DNA of 64,000 nucleotides, from contig ONHF01000002.1 of the NCBI GenBank assembly GCA_900317555.1, positions 96,474 through 160,473 on the forward strand, written 5' to 3'. The notes under the pieces were generated by a model. It worked only from the letters and a program-made list of their open reading frames with translations, had not been told where the DNA came from and did no database searches. Made by a program: the position numbers and the translations under genes. Below, in pieces: positions 25,562-34,043 of the stretch; the first letter of the stretch is position 1; every line of letters starts with the position of its first letter. The stretch is from an uncultured Lachnospiraceae bacterium. GTDB taxonomy: Bacteria > Bacillota > Clostridia > Lachnospirales > Lachnospiraceae.

Positions 25562-27031
25562 TTACAGTTCCGGAAACAGCCCCTTCAGTGCGGGATACAA
25601 TTTGTGGAATGTCCGGTAACGCTCTTCATAGGAAGCCGAGAGCGCGGGCTCCGGCTCCGTCACGCCGGATATATGAACCAGTCTTTCCGCTGCTTCCTGC
25701 ACCGAGCTGTACTCTCCGCAGGCTGTCGCAGCCAGAATCGCGCCGCCGTACCCCGGCCCCTGCTCGGTCTCCGGCATCGTAAGTTTGATATTCAGGACGT
25801 TCGCGAAGATCTTTCTCCAGAGAGGGCTCTTCGCGCCGCCGCCGCAGATCATGCTCGTCTTTATGTCCATGCCGAGCTTCCGGATCTCTTCGAGCGAATC
25901 GCGGATGCCAAACGCAACGCCTTCGAGCACTGCCTGCGTCATCTCTTCTCTTGTGGTGTCCATGGTCATACCGATAAAACAGCTCCTCGCCGCAGGATCA
26001 TTGTGCGGTGCCCGCTCGCCCATCAGATACGGCAGGTAATACACATGATTGTGTCCCAGCATCTCGTCTGTGATGTTCTTCTGCTCTGCCGGATAATCTT
26101 TCGTCCGCAGAATTTCATCCATGAACCATTTGTTGCAGGATGCCGCACTGAGCATGCAGCCCATCAGGTGGTATCTTCCGTCTGCGTGCGCGAAGGAGTG
26201 GATGCCGTCCGGCGGCAGGAGAAACTGATCGCTCGCGATAAAAATGGTTCCGGAGGTACCAAGCGAAATGTTGCATGCGCCGCTGCAGGCGGTTCCTGTT
26301 CCGATCGCGGCTGCAGCATTGTCGCCAGCGCCGGCCGCGACCTTCACCGATGCGGGAAGGCCCAGCACCTCCGCGATCTCCGGTTTGAGCGTGCCGACCG
26401 TTTCATAGCTTTCAAAAAGCCGCGGCAGCTGCCTTTGTGAAACGCCGCAAATAGCAAGCATCTCTTTGCTCCAGCATTTATTCCGCACATCCAGAAGCAG
26501 TGTTCCGGAGGCATCCGAATAATCGGTGCAGTGCACGCCGGTCAGCATATAGTTGATGTAGTCCTTCGGCAGCATGATCTTGTCGATTCTGCCAAAGAGC
26601 TCCGGCTCGTTCTCCTTCATCCAGAGGAGCTTGGGCGCCGTAAAACCGGCGAAGGCGATATTGCCTGTATATTGCCGCAGCCTGTCTCTGCCGACCTTCT
26701 GATTCAGGTAACCGGTCTGCGCGGTGGTTCTGCCGTCATTCCACAGAATTGCGGGGCGGATCACTTTGTCCTCTTTATCCAGAACGACCAGTCCGTGCAT
26801 CTGCCCGCCCGCGCCGATGCCGCGCACCTGCCGCGGATCGCAGTCACTGACAAGCTCCCGGATGCCGTCCGTCACCGCGGCAAACCAGTCCGCGGGATTC
26901 TGTTCCGACCAGCCGGGACGGGGAAAGTACAAGGGATATTCCCTTGAAACAATTTTGCGAATCCGCCCGTCCGCTTCCATCAAGAGGAGTTTGACGGCGG
27001 AAGTGCCCAGATCAATACCGATATACAGCAT
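25562..27031 (-). CDS. xylB: Xylulokinase (FGGY family)
   Basis: 489-aa sugar kinase that phosphorylates D-xylulose or a related ketose with ATP. It begins LYIGIDLGTSAVKLLLM (ATPase fold phosphate loop) and contains GQMHGLVVLD, the substrate loop with catalytic Asp in GAGDNAAAAIG, and MICGGGAKSPLW near the C-terminus. The ATG at 27031 has GGAGG 7 nt upstream. First gene of the operon, with a consensus promoter at 27128-27156 and a palindromic operator at 27082-27108. The ROK regulator lies just upstream on the same strand. Confidence 0.92.
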   Translation of the reverse strand: MLYIGIDLGTSAVKLLLMEADGRIRKIVSREYPLYFPRPGWSEQNPADWFAAVTDGIRELVSDCDPRQVRGIGAGGQMHGLVVLDKEDKVIRPAILWNDGRTTAQTGYLNQKVGRDRLRQYTGNIAFAGFTAPKLLWMKENEPELFGRIDKIMLPKDYINYMLTGVHCTDYSDASGTLLLDVRNKCWSKEMLAICGVSQRQLPRLFESYETVGTLKPEIAEVLGLPASVKVAAGAGDNAAAAIGTGTACSGACNISLGTSGTIFIASDQFLLPPDGIHSFAHADGRYHLMGCMLSAASCNKWFMDEILRTKDYPAEQKNITDEMLGHNHVYYLPYLMGERAPHNDPAARSCFIGMTMDTTREEMTQAVLEGVAFGIRDSLEEIRKLGMDIKTSMICGGGAKSPLWRKIFANVLNIKLTMPETEQGPGYGGAILAATACGEYSSVQEAAERLVHISGVTEPEPALSASYEERYRTFHKLYPALKGLFPEL

Positions 27032-27081
27032 ATGTCTGCCTCCAGTTTCACCTATTATGCATGGTACCTGCATCGTATCAG

Positions 27082-27108
27082 ACTTTTGCAAACAATTTTA
27101 GCAAAAGT
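27082..27108. promoter_or_regulatory. Palindromic operator, probably for the ROK regulator
   Basis: ACTTTTGC (27082-27089) and GCAAAAGT (27101-27108) form a perfect 8-bp inverted repeat with an 11-nt AT-rich spacer. It lies just downstream of the start site of the xylB promoter. A GCAAAAGT half-site recurs upstream of the regulator gene (28359-28366). Confidence 0.75.
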
Positions 27109-27127
27109 ATCTTTCAAAACTGATTCT

Positions 27128-27156
27128 ATCATATTTTATGACAGAAATGATGTCAA
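27128..27156 (-). promoter_or_regulatory. Promoter of the xylB-isomerase-DUF4867 operon
   Basis: Minus strand: TTGACA (27156-27151), 17 nt, TATGAT (27133-27128). Near consensus. Confidence 0.82.
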
Positions 27157-27175
27157 GAACGCAGGCAAAGATGTT

Positions 27176-28321
27176 TCATACACTTTTAATGAACTCTGTA
27201 ATGAAATAACCTGCCGCTCCGATCATCCCGGCCTTCTCCGGTTCCCGCCCGAGCCGCACATAGTCCGCGCCGTCCGAGAACGGGTCTCTTTCTGCCACCA
27301 GTCTTCGAAGCTCCGCAAGGTACGGTTCCAGCTGCAGCGATGTAGCGCCGCCAAGCACGATATCGCAGTCAAAAGCCATCCGCAGATTCGCGATACCGAC
27401 CGCCAGATGCTGCAGAATATCATTCCAGAGCGATACGCTGTCGGCATTTCCCCGCCGGAGCGATTCGAAGAATTCATCGGATGTCCGTCCGATATCTCTG
27501 GTATAACGCAGCGCCCCGCAGTAAGCTTCGAGGCATCCGCGGCGGCCGCAGTTGCACAGGAGTCCTCCCGGGTGCACGCACATATGGCCGAATTCACCGC
27601 TCCTTCCATTCGTTCCCTTGTACTGCCTGCCGTCCAGGATCAGTGCGCCGCCGACGCCGTACTCCAGAAGAAGATACGCGAAGTCTCCTTTTCTTCCGTC
27701 CGCGGTTTCAAATAAAAGCTCCGCGTACCCTGCGCTGGCCGCGTCATTTTCGACATAGCAGGGATACGGAACCGCATCCTGCAGGCTCTGCAGGCGGAAA
27801 TCCCGGATATGCATGGAAGGAGACACCAGCACCTTCTCTCTGTTTTTATCAATCGCACCGGGAATTGTTATGCCGACGCCCAGGATCTTCCGGCTGTCCA
27901 GCCGGTTGTCTTTAATGAAAGCCGCAAGGCCCCCGGTCAATATCCGGATCAGGCTTTCCCCGTCCTGCTCATGCTGGGCGATTCTCTGATCCGCCACTTC
28001 ATTTCTCTTAAGATCGAGCGCAAGAAACCGGATCTGACTCGCCGAAAGCTTCACGCCGATTGTCAGAAACTGTCCGCTGCTGACCGTATATCCGACCGGC
28101 GGCCGGCCCCCGGTCGATTTGATGCCCGTGACTTTCAAAAGGAGACCTTCTTCTTCAAGTTCCGCGATATTCTGATGCACGGTCGGAAGACTCAGCCCCA
28201 GCTCGTAGGCAAGCTGCTGCTGGGTTACCGGCTCCTTCGCGTAATAAATATATTGGAAAACACGGTTTTTGGTCTGCGCTCTTCTCCCGGGCGCGGGTTC
28301 AAATGTATTCGGAGTTGTCAT
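27176..28321 (-). CDS. ROK-family transcriptional repressor (XylR/NagC type)
   Basis: 381 aa. N-terminal winged helix-turn-helix (~15-75: VTQQQLAYELGLSLPTVHQNIAELEEEGLL) followed by a ROK sugar-kinase-like domain with the zinc motif CNCGRRGCLE and the preceding GEFGHMCVHPGG. The ATG at 28321 has AGAGG upstream. It precedes xylB on the same strand with a 144-nt gap that holds its own probable operator, so it most likely represses the sugar operon and is relieved by the sugar or its ketose. Confidence 0.92.
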   Translation of the reverse strand: MTTPNTFEPAPGRRAQTKNRVFQYIYYAKEPVTQQQLAYELGLSLPTVHQNIAELEEEGLLLKVTGIKSTGGRPPVGYTVSSGQFLTIGVKLSASQIRFLALDLKRNEVADQRIAQHEQDGESLIRILTGGLAAFIKDNRLDSRKILGVGITIPGAIDKNREKVLVSPSMHIRDFRLQSLQDAVPYPCYVENDAASAGYAELLFETADGRKGDFAYLLLEYGVGGALILDGRQYKGTNGRSGEFGHMCVHPGGLLCNCGRRGCLEAYCGALRYTRDIGRTSDEFFESLRRGNADSVSLWNDILQHLAVGIANLRMAFDCDIVLGGATSLQLEPYLAELRRLVAERDPFSDGADYVRLGREPEKAGMIGAAGYFITEFIKSV

Positions 28322-28337
28322 CATGCACCTCTGATTT

Positions 28338-28375
28338 CTATATAAAGAAAGTTGTTTTGCAAAAGTTATTGTCAA
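28338..28375 (-). promoter_or_regulatory. Upstream region of the ROK gene with operator half-site
   Basis: Contains TTGACA (28375-28370) and GCAAAAGT (28359-28366), the same octamer as in the xylB operator. No good -10 is found at 17 nt, so the promoter itself is unclear. Confidence 0.4.
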
Positions 28376-28467
28376 TATGATTTTAGCACATACGTGAGGA
28401 TTGCCAAACGAAAGATCTGCTGCCTGCGGAAGGCTCTGCCGAAGAAGCAGGAAGGACTTGCAAAAAT

Positions 28468-30111
28468 GTGTTAAACTACTGGATAAGTAACAGAGAAAAT
28501 GCAACAGAAAGAGGTCTCATTATAGCTGAATGGTTTGAACCGGAGCCGAGGAAATCCAGAGCTCCGTTAATAATTGTCATTACTCTGCTCGTGACAGCCG
28601 CTGCGATTGCCGCGGCGTATTTCGGCGTGCGGCTTTATAACGCGAGTCCGAAGGTCCGGCTGTCCAGATCGCTCGAAGCCGCGCAGGAAGCGCTGCAAAG
28701 CGGCTCCTACGCGGCGGCGGAAAAGGAATATCTGGCAGCCCTGCAGATTGATTCCGGGAACACGAAGGCTTATACCGGTCTTTGTGATACATATGCGCAG
28801 GAAGAGAACTGGGATCAGGTGGAACAAACACTGGAGGACGCGCTCTCTGCTATGGACAAAACAGACGGCGCCGCGCTGACCAGTCACGTGATCTCTGTTA
28901 TGATGTCGGAAGCCGATGCCTTCTCCAGCAAGAAGGACTACAGCAGCAGCGCGGCCTTGTATCTCCGGGCACAGGAGCTTCTGAACAAACGGATGCCGGA
29001 TGACAAAAAGGCCGCGGATGCTCTGAAAAAGAAGATTGCCGGCGTGGAGCTTGTACTCGCGCGCAGCAGCTCCGGTCAGGAAGCCATAGACGCCTGGGAG
29101 CAGGTGCACAGGAATGATCCGGACAACACGGAAGCGCTGTCCGCTCTGGCTGCTGCCTACGCTTCGGCCAAAGAATACGAGAAGGCTTCGGCTGTTCTCA
29201 CGCGCCTTCTGGAAATCGAGCCGGGAGAGCTGCGGCACTACACCGATCTTGCAAATGTCTATACGGCGGCGGGCGACTACGAAAAGGCGCTGGAGACACT
29301 CGAAAGCGCGAAATCGCTGGACAGCTCTTCTTCTCTTGAGAGTCTGATCACAAATGTATACGCGGCAGCGGCAAGGAGCGCGGAAGGCGACAAGGCGATC
29401 GGGCTCTGGAAAAAGGTTATCGAACGCTCTCCTTCCTATGTGAACGCGTATGAGTCGCTCGCGGATCTGTATGCTGCGAAGGGCGATTATACCGACGCCC
29501 TCCGGATTCTGGAGGAGGGGCAGGAGAAGTCGGGGGATTCTGTTTTGTCGGGAAAGGCGAATGTCATCCGGCAGAAAATGGCGGCGGCCGGCATCGGCGA
29601 CGAGGACGGCAATCCACTCGAAAAGCTCTCCGAAGCGCTCGAAGAGAACCGGTACAAGGACGCGCTGCAGCAGATGGCGCGCAGGGATTTCATGGACATC
29701 ATCGATACGCTTGAGAGGCAGTACGATGAGGAAAATGAGATTTCCGATGACGCGGATACAACAAAAAGGAAGGCTCTGGAAATCACGCTTTCCGGCTCTC
29801 TTGTAACCGAAGAGGAAAAGAGCGCCCAAGAGGCTGCTTCCTCGTCAAAGAAGTCCGGAAAGTCCGGCAGCAGGCAGCCTGAAACCATCAAGGTCACGCT
29901 CGGCTATCTCAAGGCTTTCGAGACGAAGACTATGGTTGTCACTGCCGCGGACGGAACGCGCATCACCGCGTACCACCCCGCGTATGTGGATGAGCTGGAA
30001 CGTACTGTGATCGGACAGTACGGATCTGATCAGTACGGCTACGGCACCTATGTGCTTGCGGACGGAACGGCGCTTTCCAGCGTGCAATATGTTGCTCCTT
30101 TGAATCCTTAA
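28468..30111 (+). CDS. Membrane-anchored TPR-repeat protein
   Basis: 547 aa. A short cytoplasmic N-terminus and one membrane helix (about residues 32-52, APLIIVITLLVTAAAIAAAYF) are followed by tetratricopeptide repeats (~65-330; helical pairs such as AEKEYLAALQID and ALETLESAK). Then come an acidic/Ser-Lys linker (~440-470) and a small C-terminal domain ending in TDQYGYGTYV-like text. The start is uncertain: the frame opens at GTG 28468 with a distant GGAAGG, and no later ATG lies before the helix. Probably a scaffold on the outer face; no partner is evident. The gene is divergent from the ROK regulator. Confidence 0.82.
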   Translation: MLNYWISNRENATERGLIIAEWFEPEPRKSRAPLIIVITLLVTAAAIAAAYFGVRLYNASPKVRLSRSLEAAQEALQSGSYAAAEKEYLAALQIDSGNTKAYTGLCDTYAQEENWDQVEQTLEDALSAMDKTDGAALTSHVISVMMSEADAFSSKKDYSSSAALYLRAQELLNKRMPDDKKAADALKKKIAGVELVLARSSSGQEAIDAWEQVHRNDPDNTEALSALAAAYASAKEYEKASAVLTRLLEIEPGELRHYTDLANVYTAAGDYEKALETLESAKSLDSSSSLESLITNVYAAAARSAEGDKAIGLWKKVIERSPSYVNAYESLADLYAAKGDYTDALRILEEGQEKSGDSVLSGKANVIRQKMAAAGIGDEDGNPLEKLSEALEENRYKDALQQMARRDFMDIIDTLERQYDEENEISDDADTTKRKALEITLSGSLVTEEEKSAQEAASSSKKSGKSGSRQPETIKVTLGYLKAFETKTMVVTAADGTRITAYHPAYVDELERTVIGQYGSDQYGYGTYVLADGTALSSVQYVAPLNP

Positions 30112-30113
30112 CG

Positions 30114-30161
30114 AAGAGGCAGCGGCTTCCGGAAAACAGACCGGAAGCCGCTGCCTCTTTT
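30114..30161. terminator. Bidirectional terminator
   Basis: A perfect 19-bp stem (30114-30132 with 30141-30159) and an 8-nt loop, with T-runs on both sides, between the convergent TPR gene and ABC exporter. Confidence 0.92.
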
Positions 30162-30176
30162 CATACCATTTTTCAG

Positions 30177-31952
30177 TTACTCGTCCATCACCGCCGCATC
30201 GAGCTGCCGCATATACAGCTCATAATAATATCCCTTGCGTGCCATCAGCTGTGCGTGTGTTCCCTGTTCAACAATCTTCCCGTCTTTCACCGCAAGAATG
30301 ATGTCCGCGTTTGTGATCGTAGACAGTCTGTGCGCAATCACGAAAGACGTCCTTCCTTTGATCACAGTTCTGATCGCGTCCTGAATCGCCTTCTCGGTCA
30401 CCGTGTCAATCGAAGCCGTCGCTTCATCGAGGATCAGAAGCCGCGGATCGGCGAGGATTGCTCGCGCGAACGAAAGGAGCTGTTTTTCCCCGGTCGAAAG
30501 CAGATCGCCGCCCTCTCCGACCTCGCTGTCGAGGCCTTTATCCATCTTGCGGACAACATATTCCGCGGCAACCGTGTGCAGCGCCTGCCAGATCTCTTCA
30601 TCGGAAGCGTCCGGCTTTCCGTAACGCAGATTGTCGCGGACAGTGCCGGAGAACAGATGCGGTGACTGCAGTACATACCCGATACTGCTGTGCAGCCACA
30701 ACTGGGAACGGAGTCTTACATCCTTTCCGTCAATCAGCACTTGCCCGGAAGTCGGCTCATAGAAACGGCAGACCAGATTCACAAGCGTTGATTTGCCGGC
30801 GCCCGTTTCACCGACAATTGCTACATTCGTGCCTTGTTGTACCTTTAAGTTGAAATGATCAAGAACCAGCTCTTTGCCGTCGGGGTAGCGGAACGAAACA
30901 TCCCTGAATTCCACATCGCCGTGCAGAGGCTCCCAGTTTTCCTTCTTTGCCGTGAAGTTGTCACCGTACTTTTCGATGACTTCCTTCGAATCGGCAACAT
31001 CTGATTTCTCTTCAAGAAGCTTTGTAAAGCGTTCGATATTCACCTGAATCGAGATGAAAGCCGCCAGTGTCTGGATGACGTTCTGGACCGGCTCGAGCAT
31101 TCCGACCGCGTAGGACATGAAAACGCTCAAGGTTCCAAGTCGGATGACGCCCTGCATCGTAATCTTTCCGCCACGCCAGAGGACGACCGCAAGCGCGAAC
31201 GAAGAGAGCATCGTCACGACCGAGGTGAACAGAGCCGAATAATGCGTTGTTTTGATACTCACCTTTCGCATGCGCGTCGTGTCTTTTTCAAAATCGCGCT
31301 GCATGAGCTTCTCGATCACAAGAGTACGGATGCTGCGGGCGCCCGTGATCCCCTCGTTGAAATTGCCGGTGATCGTGGAATTGATTTCCCGGATCTTCCG
31401 GTTTCCTTCGACCAGCCGGCGCTGGAAATAGGTAATGATCAGCACGCCGGCCGGAACGATAAGCAGCGTCCACGCGGCGAGACGCACATTGATTGCCAGC
31501 ATCATAACGATGACAAAAAGGATATAGGAAGCTTCCCAGACAAAGTCCATCAGCCGCCATGCCACAAGCTCGCCGATTTTGCCGGTATCGCTCATGACCC
31601 GGGCATGGATATAGCCGACATTGTTCTGGTTGAAATACGAGAATGAAAGCGTCTGCAGATGATTGAACGAAGCGTTCCGAAGGTCCCTGTCCACTTTCAT
31701 TTCAACGACGCCGCACTTGTACAGGCAGTAATAATTGACTGCTTCGGTTACTGCCATGAGTAAAAGATACAAAAGCGAGAACGGAACGATTCCCCGCAGG
31801 GTTTTCCCGGCGACAAATGTATCCAGCGCGTAGCTCGTAAAAAGCGGATAAATCGAGTCGGCCAGAGAGCTGAAAACGCCGAGGATAACCATAACCGCTA
31901 TCGTCTTATAATATGGCCGCAGGTACGGCGCAAGTTTCCGGACGCCTTTCAT
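30177..31952 (-). CDS. ABC exporter half-transporter, canonical Walker B subunit
   Basis: 591-aa type IV (exporter-fold) half-transporter: six membrane helices (~1-320) and an ATPase domain (~340-591). Walker A GETGAGKST, Walker B LLILDEATASID with the catalytic Glu, but signature LSTGEKQ instead of LSGGQ. With the upstream gene, whose stop overlaps this start by 4 nt, it forms a heterodimer of the BmrCD/LmrCD/TM287-288 type. Such pumps export lipids, peptides or drugs; the substrate is unknown. The operon promoter is at 33905-33933. Confidence 0.92.
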   Translation of the reverse strand: MKGVRKLAPYLRPYYKTIAVMVILGVFSSLADSIYPLFTSYALDTFVAGKTLRGIVPFSLLYLLLMAVTEAVNYYCLYKCGVVEMKVDRDLRNASFNHLQTLSFSYFNQNNVGYIHARVMSDTGKIGELVAWRLMDFVWEASYILFVIVMMLAINVRLAAWTLLIVPAGVLIITYFQRRLVEGNRKIREINSTITGNFNEGITGARSIRTLVIEKLMQRDFEKDTTRMRKVSIKTTHYSALFTSVVTMLSSFALAVVLWRGGKITMQGVIRLGTLSVFMSYAVGMLEPVQNVIQTLAAFISIQVNIERFTKLLEEKSDVADSKEVIEKYGDNFTAKKENWEPLHGDVEFRDVSFRYPDGKELVLDHFNLKVQQGTNVAIVGETGAGKSTLVNLVCRFYEPTSGQVLIDGKDVRLRSQLWLHSSIGYVLQSPHLFSGTVRDNLRYGKPDASDEEIWQALHTVAAEYVVRKMDKGLDSEVGEGGDLLSTGEKQLLSFARAILADPRLLILDEATASIDTVTEKAIQDAIRTVIKGRTSFVIAHRLSTITNADIILAVKDGKIVEQGTHAQLMARKGYYYELYMRQLDAAVMDE

Positions 31953-33838
31953 CGCGCGCTCCTTTCTGCGAAAGCTCCTTCCGCGGGTATCTGCCCGTCT
32001 TCCACCCCGGCCGTCTGCAGGCGGTACACTTTGGCGTACATGCCGTTCTTCGAAAGAAGTTCTTCGTGCGTTCCCTGTTCGACAATCTTCCCGTGTTCCA
32101 TCACATAGATTCTGTCCGCGTGCATCAGCGTGGAGATTCTGTGCGCGATCAGAATCACCGTCGATGAACCAAGGTTCTCCCGGAGCGATTCCCGGATCTT
32201 CGCGTCCGTCTCCGCATCGACCGCGGAAAGCGAGTCGTCAAAGATCATAACAGGCGGCTTCCGGATCAGCATCTGCGCGATCGCCGTGCGCTGCTTCTGC
32301 CCGCCCGAAAGCGTCACTCCGCGCTCACCGACAAACGTATCGTACCCTTCCGTGAACTTCAGGACGGTATCGTCGAGGCTCGCGAGTCTTGCCGCGCGGC
32401 GCACTTCGCGAAGGTCATAATTACTTCTTGCGATGCCGATATTATCGGCAAGTGTCCTTGAGAACAGAAACGGCTCCTGCAAAACAATGCCGACATTGCT
32501 CCGCAGCCACGACTTCCGGATATCACGGATATCCGTATCTCCGACCGTAATTTTTCCGTTTCCTTCCGGCAGCTCATACAGCCCGTCCAAAAGATACATC
32601 AGCGTCGACTTGCCGCTGCCGGTTCCGCCCAGAATCCCGATCGTCTTTCCCGCGGGGATCGTCATGCTGATGCCGCTTAAAACTTCCGCGGATCCGTTAT
32701 CGTACTGAAAACGGACATTCTCCAGATGAATGTCCTGATGCATATCCGGCGTCCCGGCACCCGGCCGGTCCTCTTCGGTCTTCGAATTCATGATATAGCG
32801 CAGTCTGTCAATCGAGATCCCCGCTTTCGACATTTCCGTGATCGTTCTGCCAAGGCTGCGGATCGGCCAGGACAACAGACCGTTGTAGGAAATCAGGGCA
32901 ATATAGCCGCCGGCAGTCAGATTTCCGCGCACGCACAGGACCGCGCCGAGCACCGTAACCAGCATTGTGCGCGTCGTCGCTATAATATTGCCTTCGACCC
33001 AGAATGCCGCAAACGTCTTCTGGAGTGTAATCCAAAGGCCTGTATAATATTCGTTCTGCTTCTCGAAGCGCTCCTTCTCATAGCGTTCCCTGCCGAACGC
33101 GCGGACAACCCGCACACCGGTCAGGTTTTCCTGCGCGATGCTCGAAAGCCTGCCTTCCTCCACGTCCGTCTGCTCGAACTGGTCCGCAATCTTCTGATGA
33201 AAGAAAACCGACCGCAGCACCATGACCGGAATGAAAACCGCCGCGACGATCGTAAGCGGAATATTGATACCTGCCATGAACCAGATCGAAAGCACGATCA
33301 AAAGCACCGTCCGGAACAGGGAAACAAGCTGTTCGGATAGGAATGTTTTGATCGTTTCAACGTCGGAGGTGCAGCGCTGGATGATGTCTCCCGTATGGTT
33401 CTCGCTATACCACGAAAAAGGCAGATGAATGATATGCTCAAACAGCGAATCCCGCATGCGTTTGACCAGTGTCTCCGCGCCCTTAGCGTTCATAAGACTG
33501 AAAAGATACCGGCAGATACCTCCCGCCGCGGCGACAGCCACCACCAGAACCGCAACAATATACAGGTGCGAGCGCAGATACGGGATGCCGCCGGAACGCG
33601 TGAGCAGAGACTGCAACATCGCCGGCATCGAAGGCAAGCTGTTCCCGATCACCGCGTCCACCGTAAACTGGATAATCTTCGGATTGACCAGATCGATTAG
33701 CGACACGAGTGCAGCAAAGAGAATTGCGAGGGCAAAGTACCTTTTACTGCCTTGCAGAAAAAACATCACCAGACTGACCCTGTCCGGATACGCAAGATTC
33801 CTGCCTTTCGTAGTCGTATGGACTTCTTTATGATTCAT
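31949..33838 (-). CDS. ABC exporter half-transporter, degenerate-site subunit
   Basis: 629 aa, six membrane helices then an ATPase domain. Walker A GGTGSGKST and a canonical signature TLSGGQKQR, but Walker B reads VMIFDDSLSAVD, so the catalytic Glu is Asp. Together with the LSTGE signature of its partner this defines one degenerate and one active nucleotide site, as in known heterodimeric exporters. The ATG at 33838 has AAAGGA upstream. First gene of the operon, divergent from the MacB-like system across a shared spacer. Confidence 0.92.
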   Translation of the reverse strand: MNHKEVHTTTKGRNLAYPDRVSLVMFFLQGSKRYFALAILFAALVSLIDLVNPKIIQFTVDAVIGNSLPSMPAMLQSLLTRSGGIPYLRSHLYIVAVLVVAVAAAGGICRYLFSLMNAKGAETLVKRMRDSLFEHIIHLPFSWYSENHTGDIIQRCTSDVETIKTFLSEQLVSLFRTVLLIVLSIWFMAGINIPLTIVAAVFIPVMVLRSVFFHQKIADQFEQTDVEEGRLSSIAQENLTGVRVVRAFGRERYEKERFEKQNEYYTGLWITLQKTFAAFWVEGNIIATTRTMLVTVLGAVLCVRGNLTAGGYIALISYNGLLSWPIRSLGRTITEMSKAGISIDRLRYIMNSKTEEDRPGAGTPDMHQDIHLENVRFQYDNGSAEVLSGISMTIPAGKTIGILGGTGSGKSTLMYLLDGLYELPEGNGKITVGDTDIRDIRKSWLRSNVGIVLQEPFLFSRTLADNIGIARSNYDLREVRRAARLASLDDTVLKFTEGYDTFVGERGVTLSGGQKQRTAIAQMLIRKPPVMIFDDSLSAVDAETDAKIRESLRENLGSSTVILIAHRISTLMHADRIYVMEHGKIVEQGTHEELLSKNGMYAKVYRLQTAGVEDGQIPAEGAFAERSAR

Positions 33839-33904
33839 ATGGATTCCTTTTTGAAACTTCTATTGCAGGTGCGGCCTCCCGGCGCCGCGGCCTCCATTGA
33901 CCGG

Positions 33905-33933
33905 ACTATACCATACTCCCGCGAGAAGTGCAA
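33905..33933 (-). promoter_or_regulatory. Promoter of the ABC exporter operon
   Basis: Minus strand: TTGCAC (33933-33928), 17 nt, TATAGT (33910-33905). Confidence 0.75.
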
Positions 33934-33949
33934 AATCGGTTCACTTCTC
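33923..33949. promoter_or_regulatory. Inverted repeat in the divergent export-gene spacer
   Basis: GAGAAGTG (33923-33930) and CACTTCTC (33942-33949), perfect, 11-nt spacer. It covers the -35 of the minus promoter and lies just before the plus-strand TATAAT at 33968-33973 (weak -35). Confidence 0.65.
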
Positions 33950-34043
33950 TTTTTCCCCTCCGGCGTGTATAATTGCTATCAACATTACACTGATTTGATC
34001 AGGCAGCAAAAACAGCCGCCGCAGGGCGGCATGAGGTTCATTT

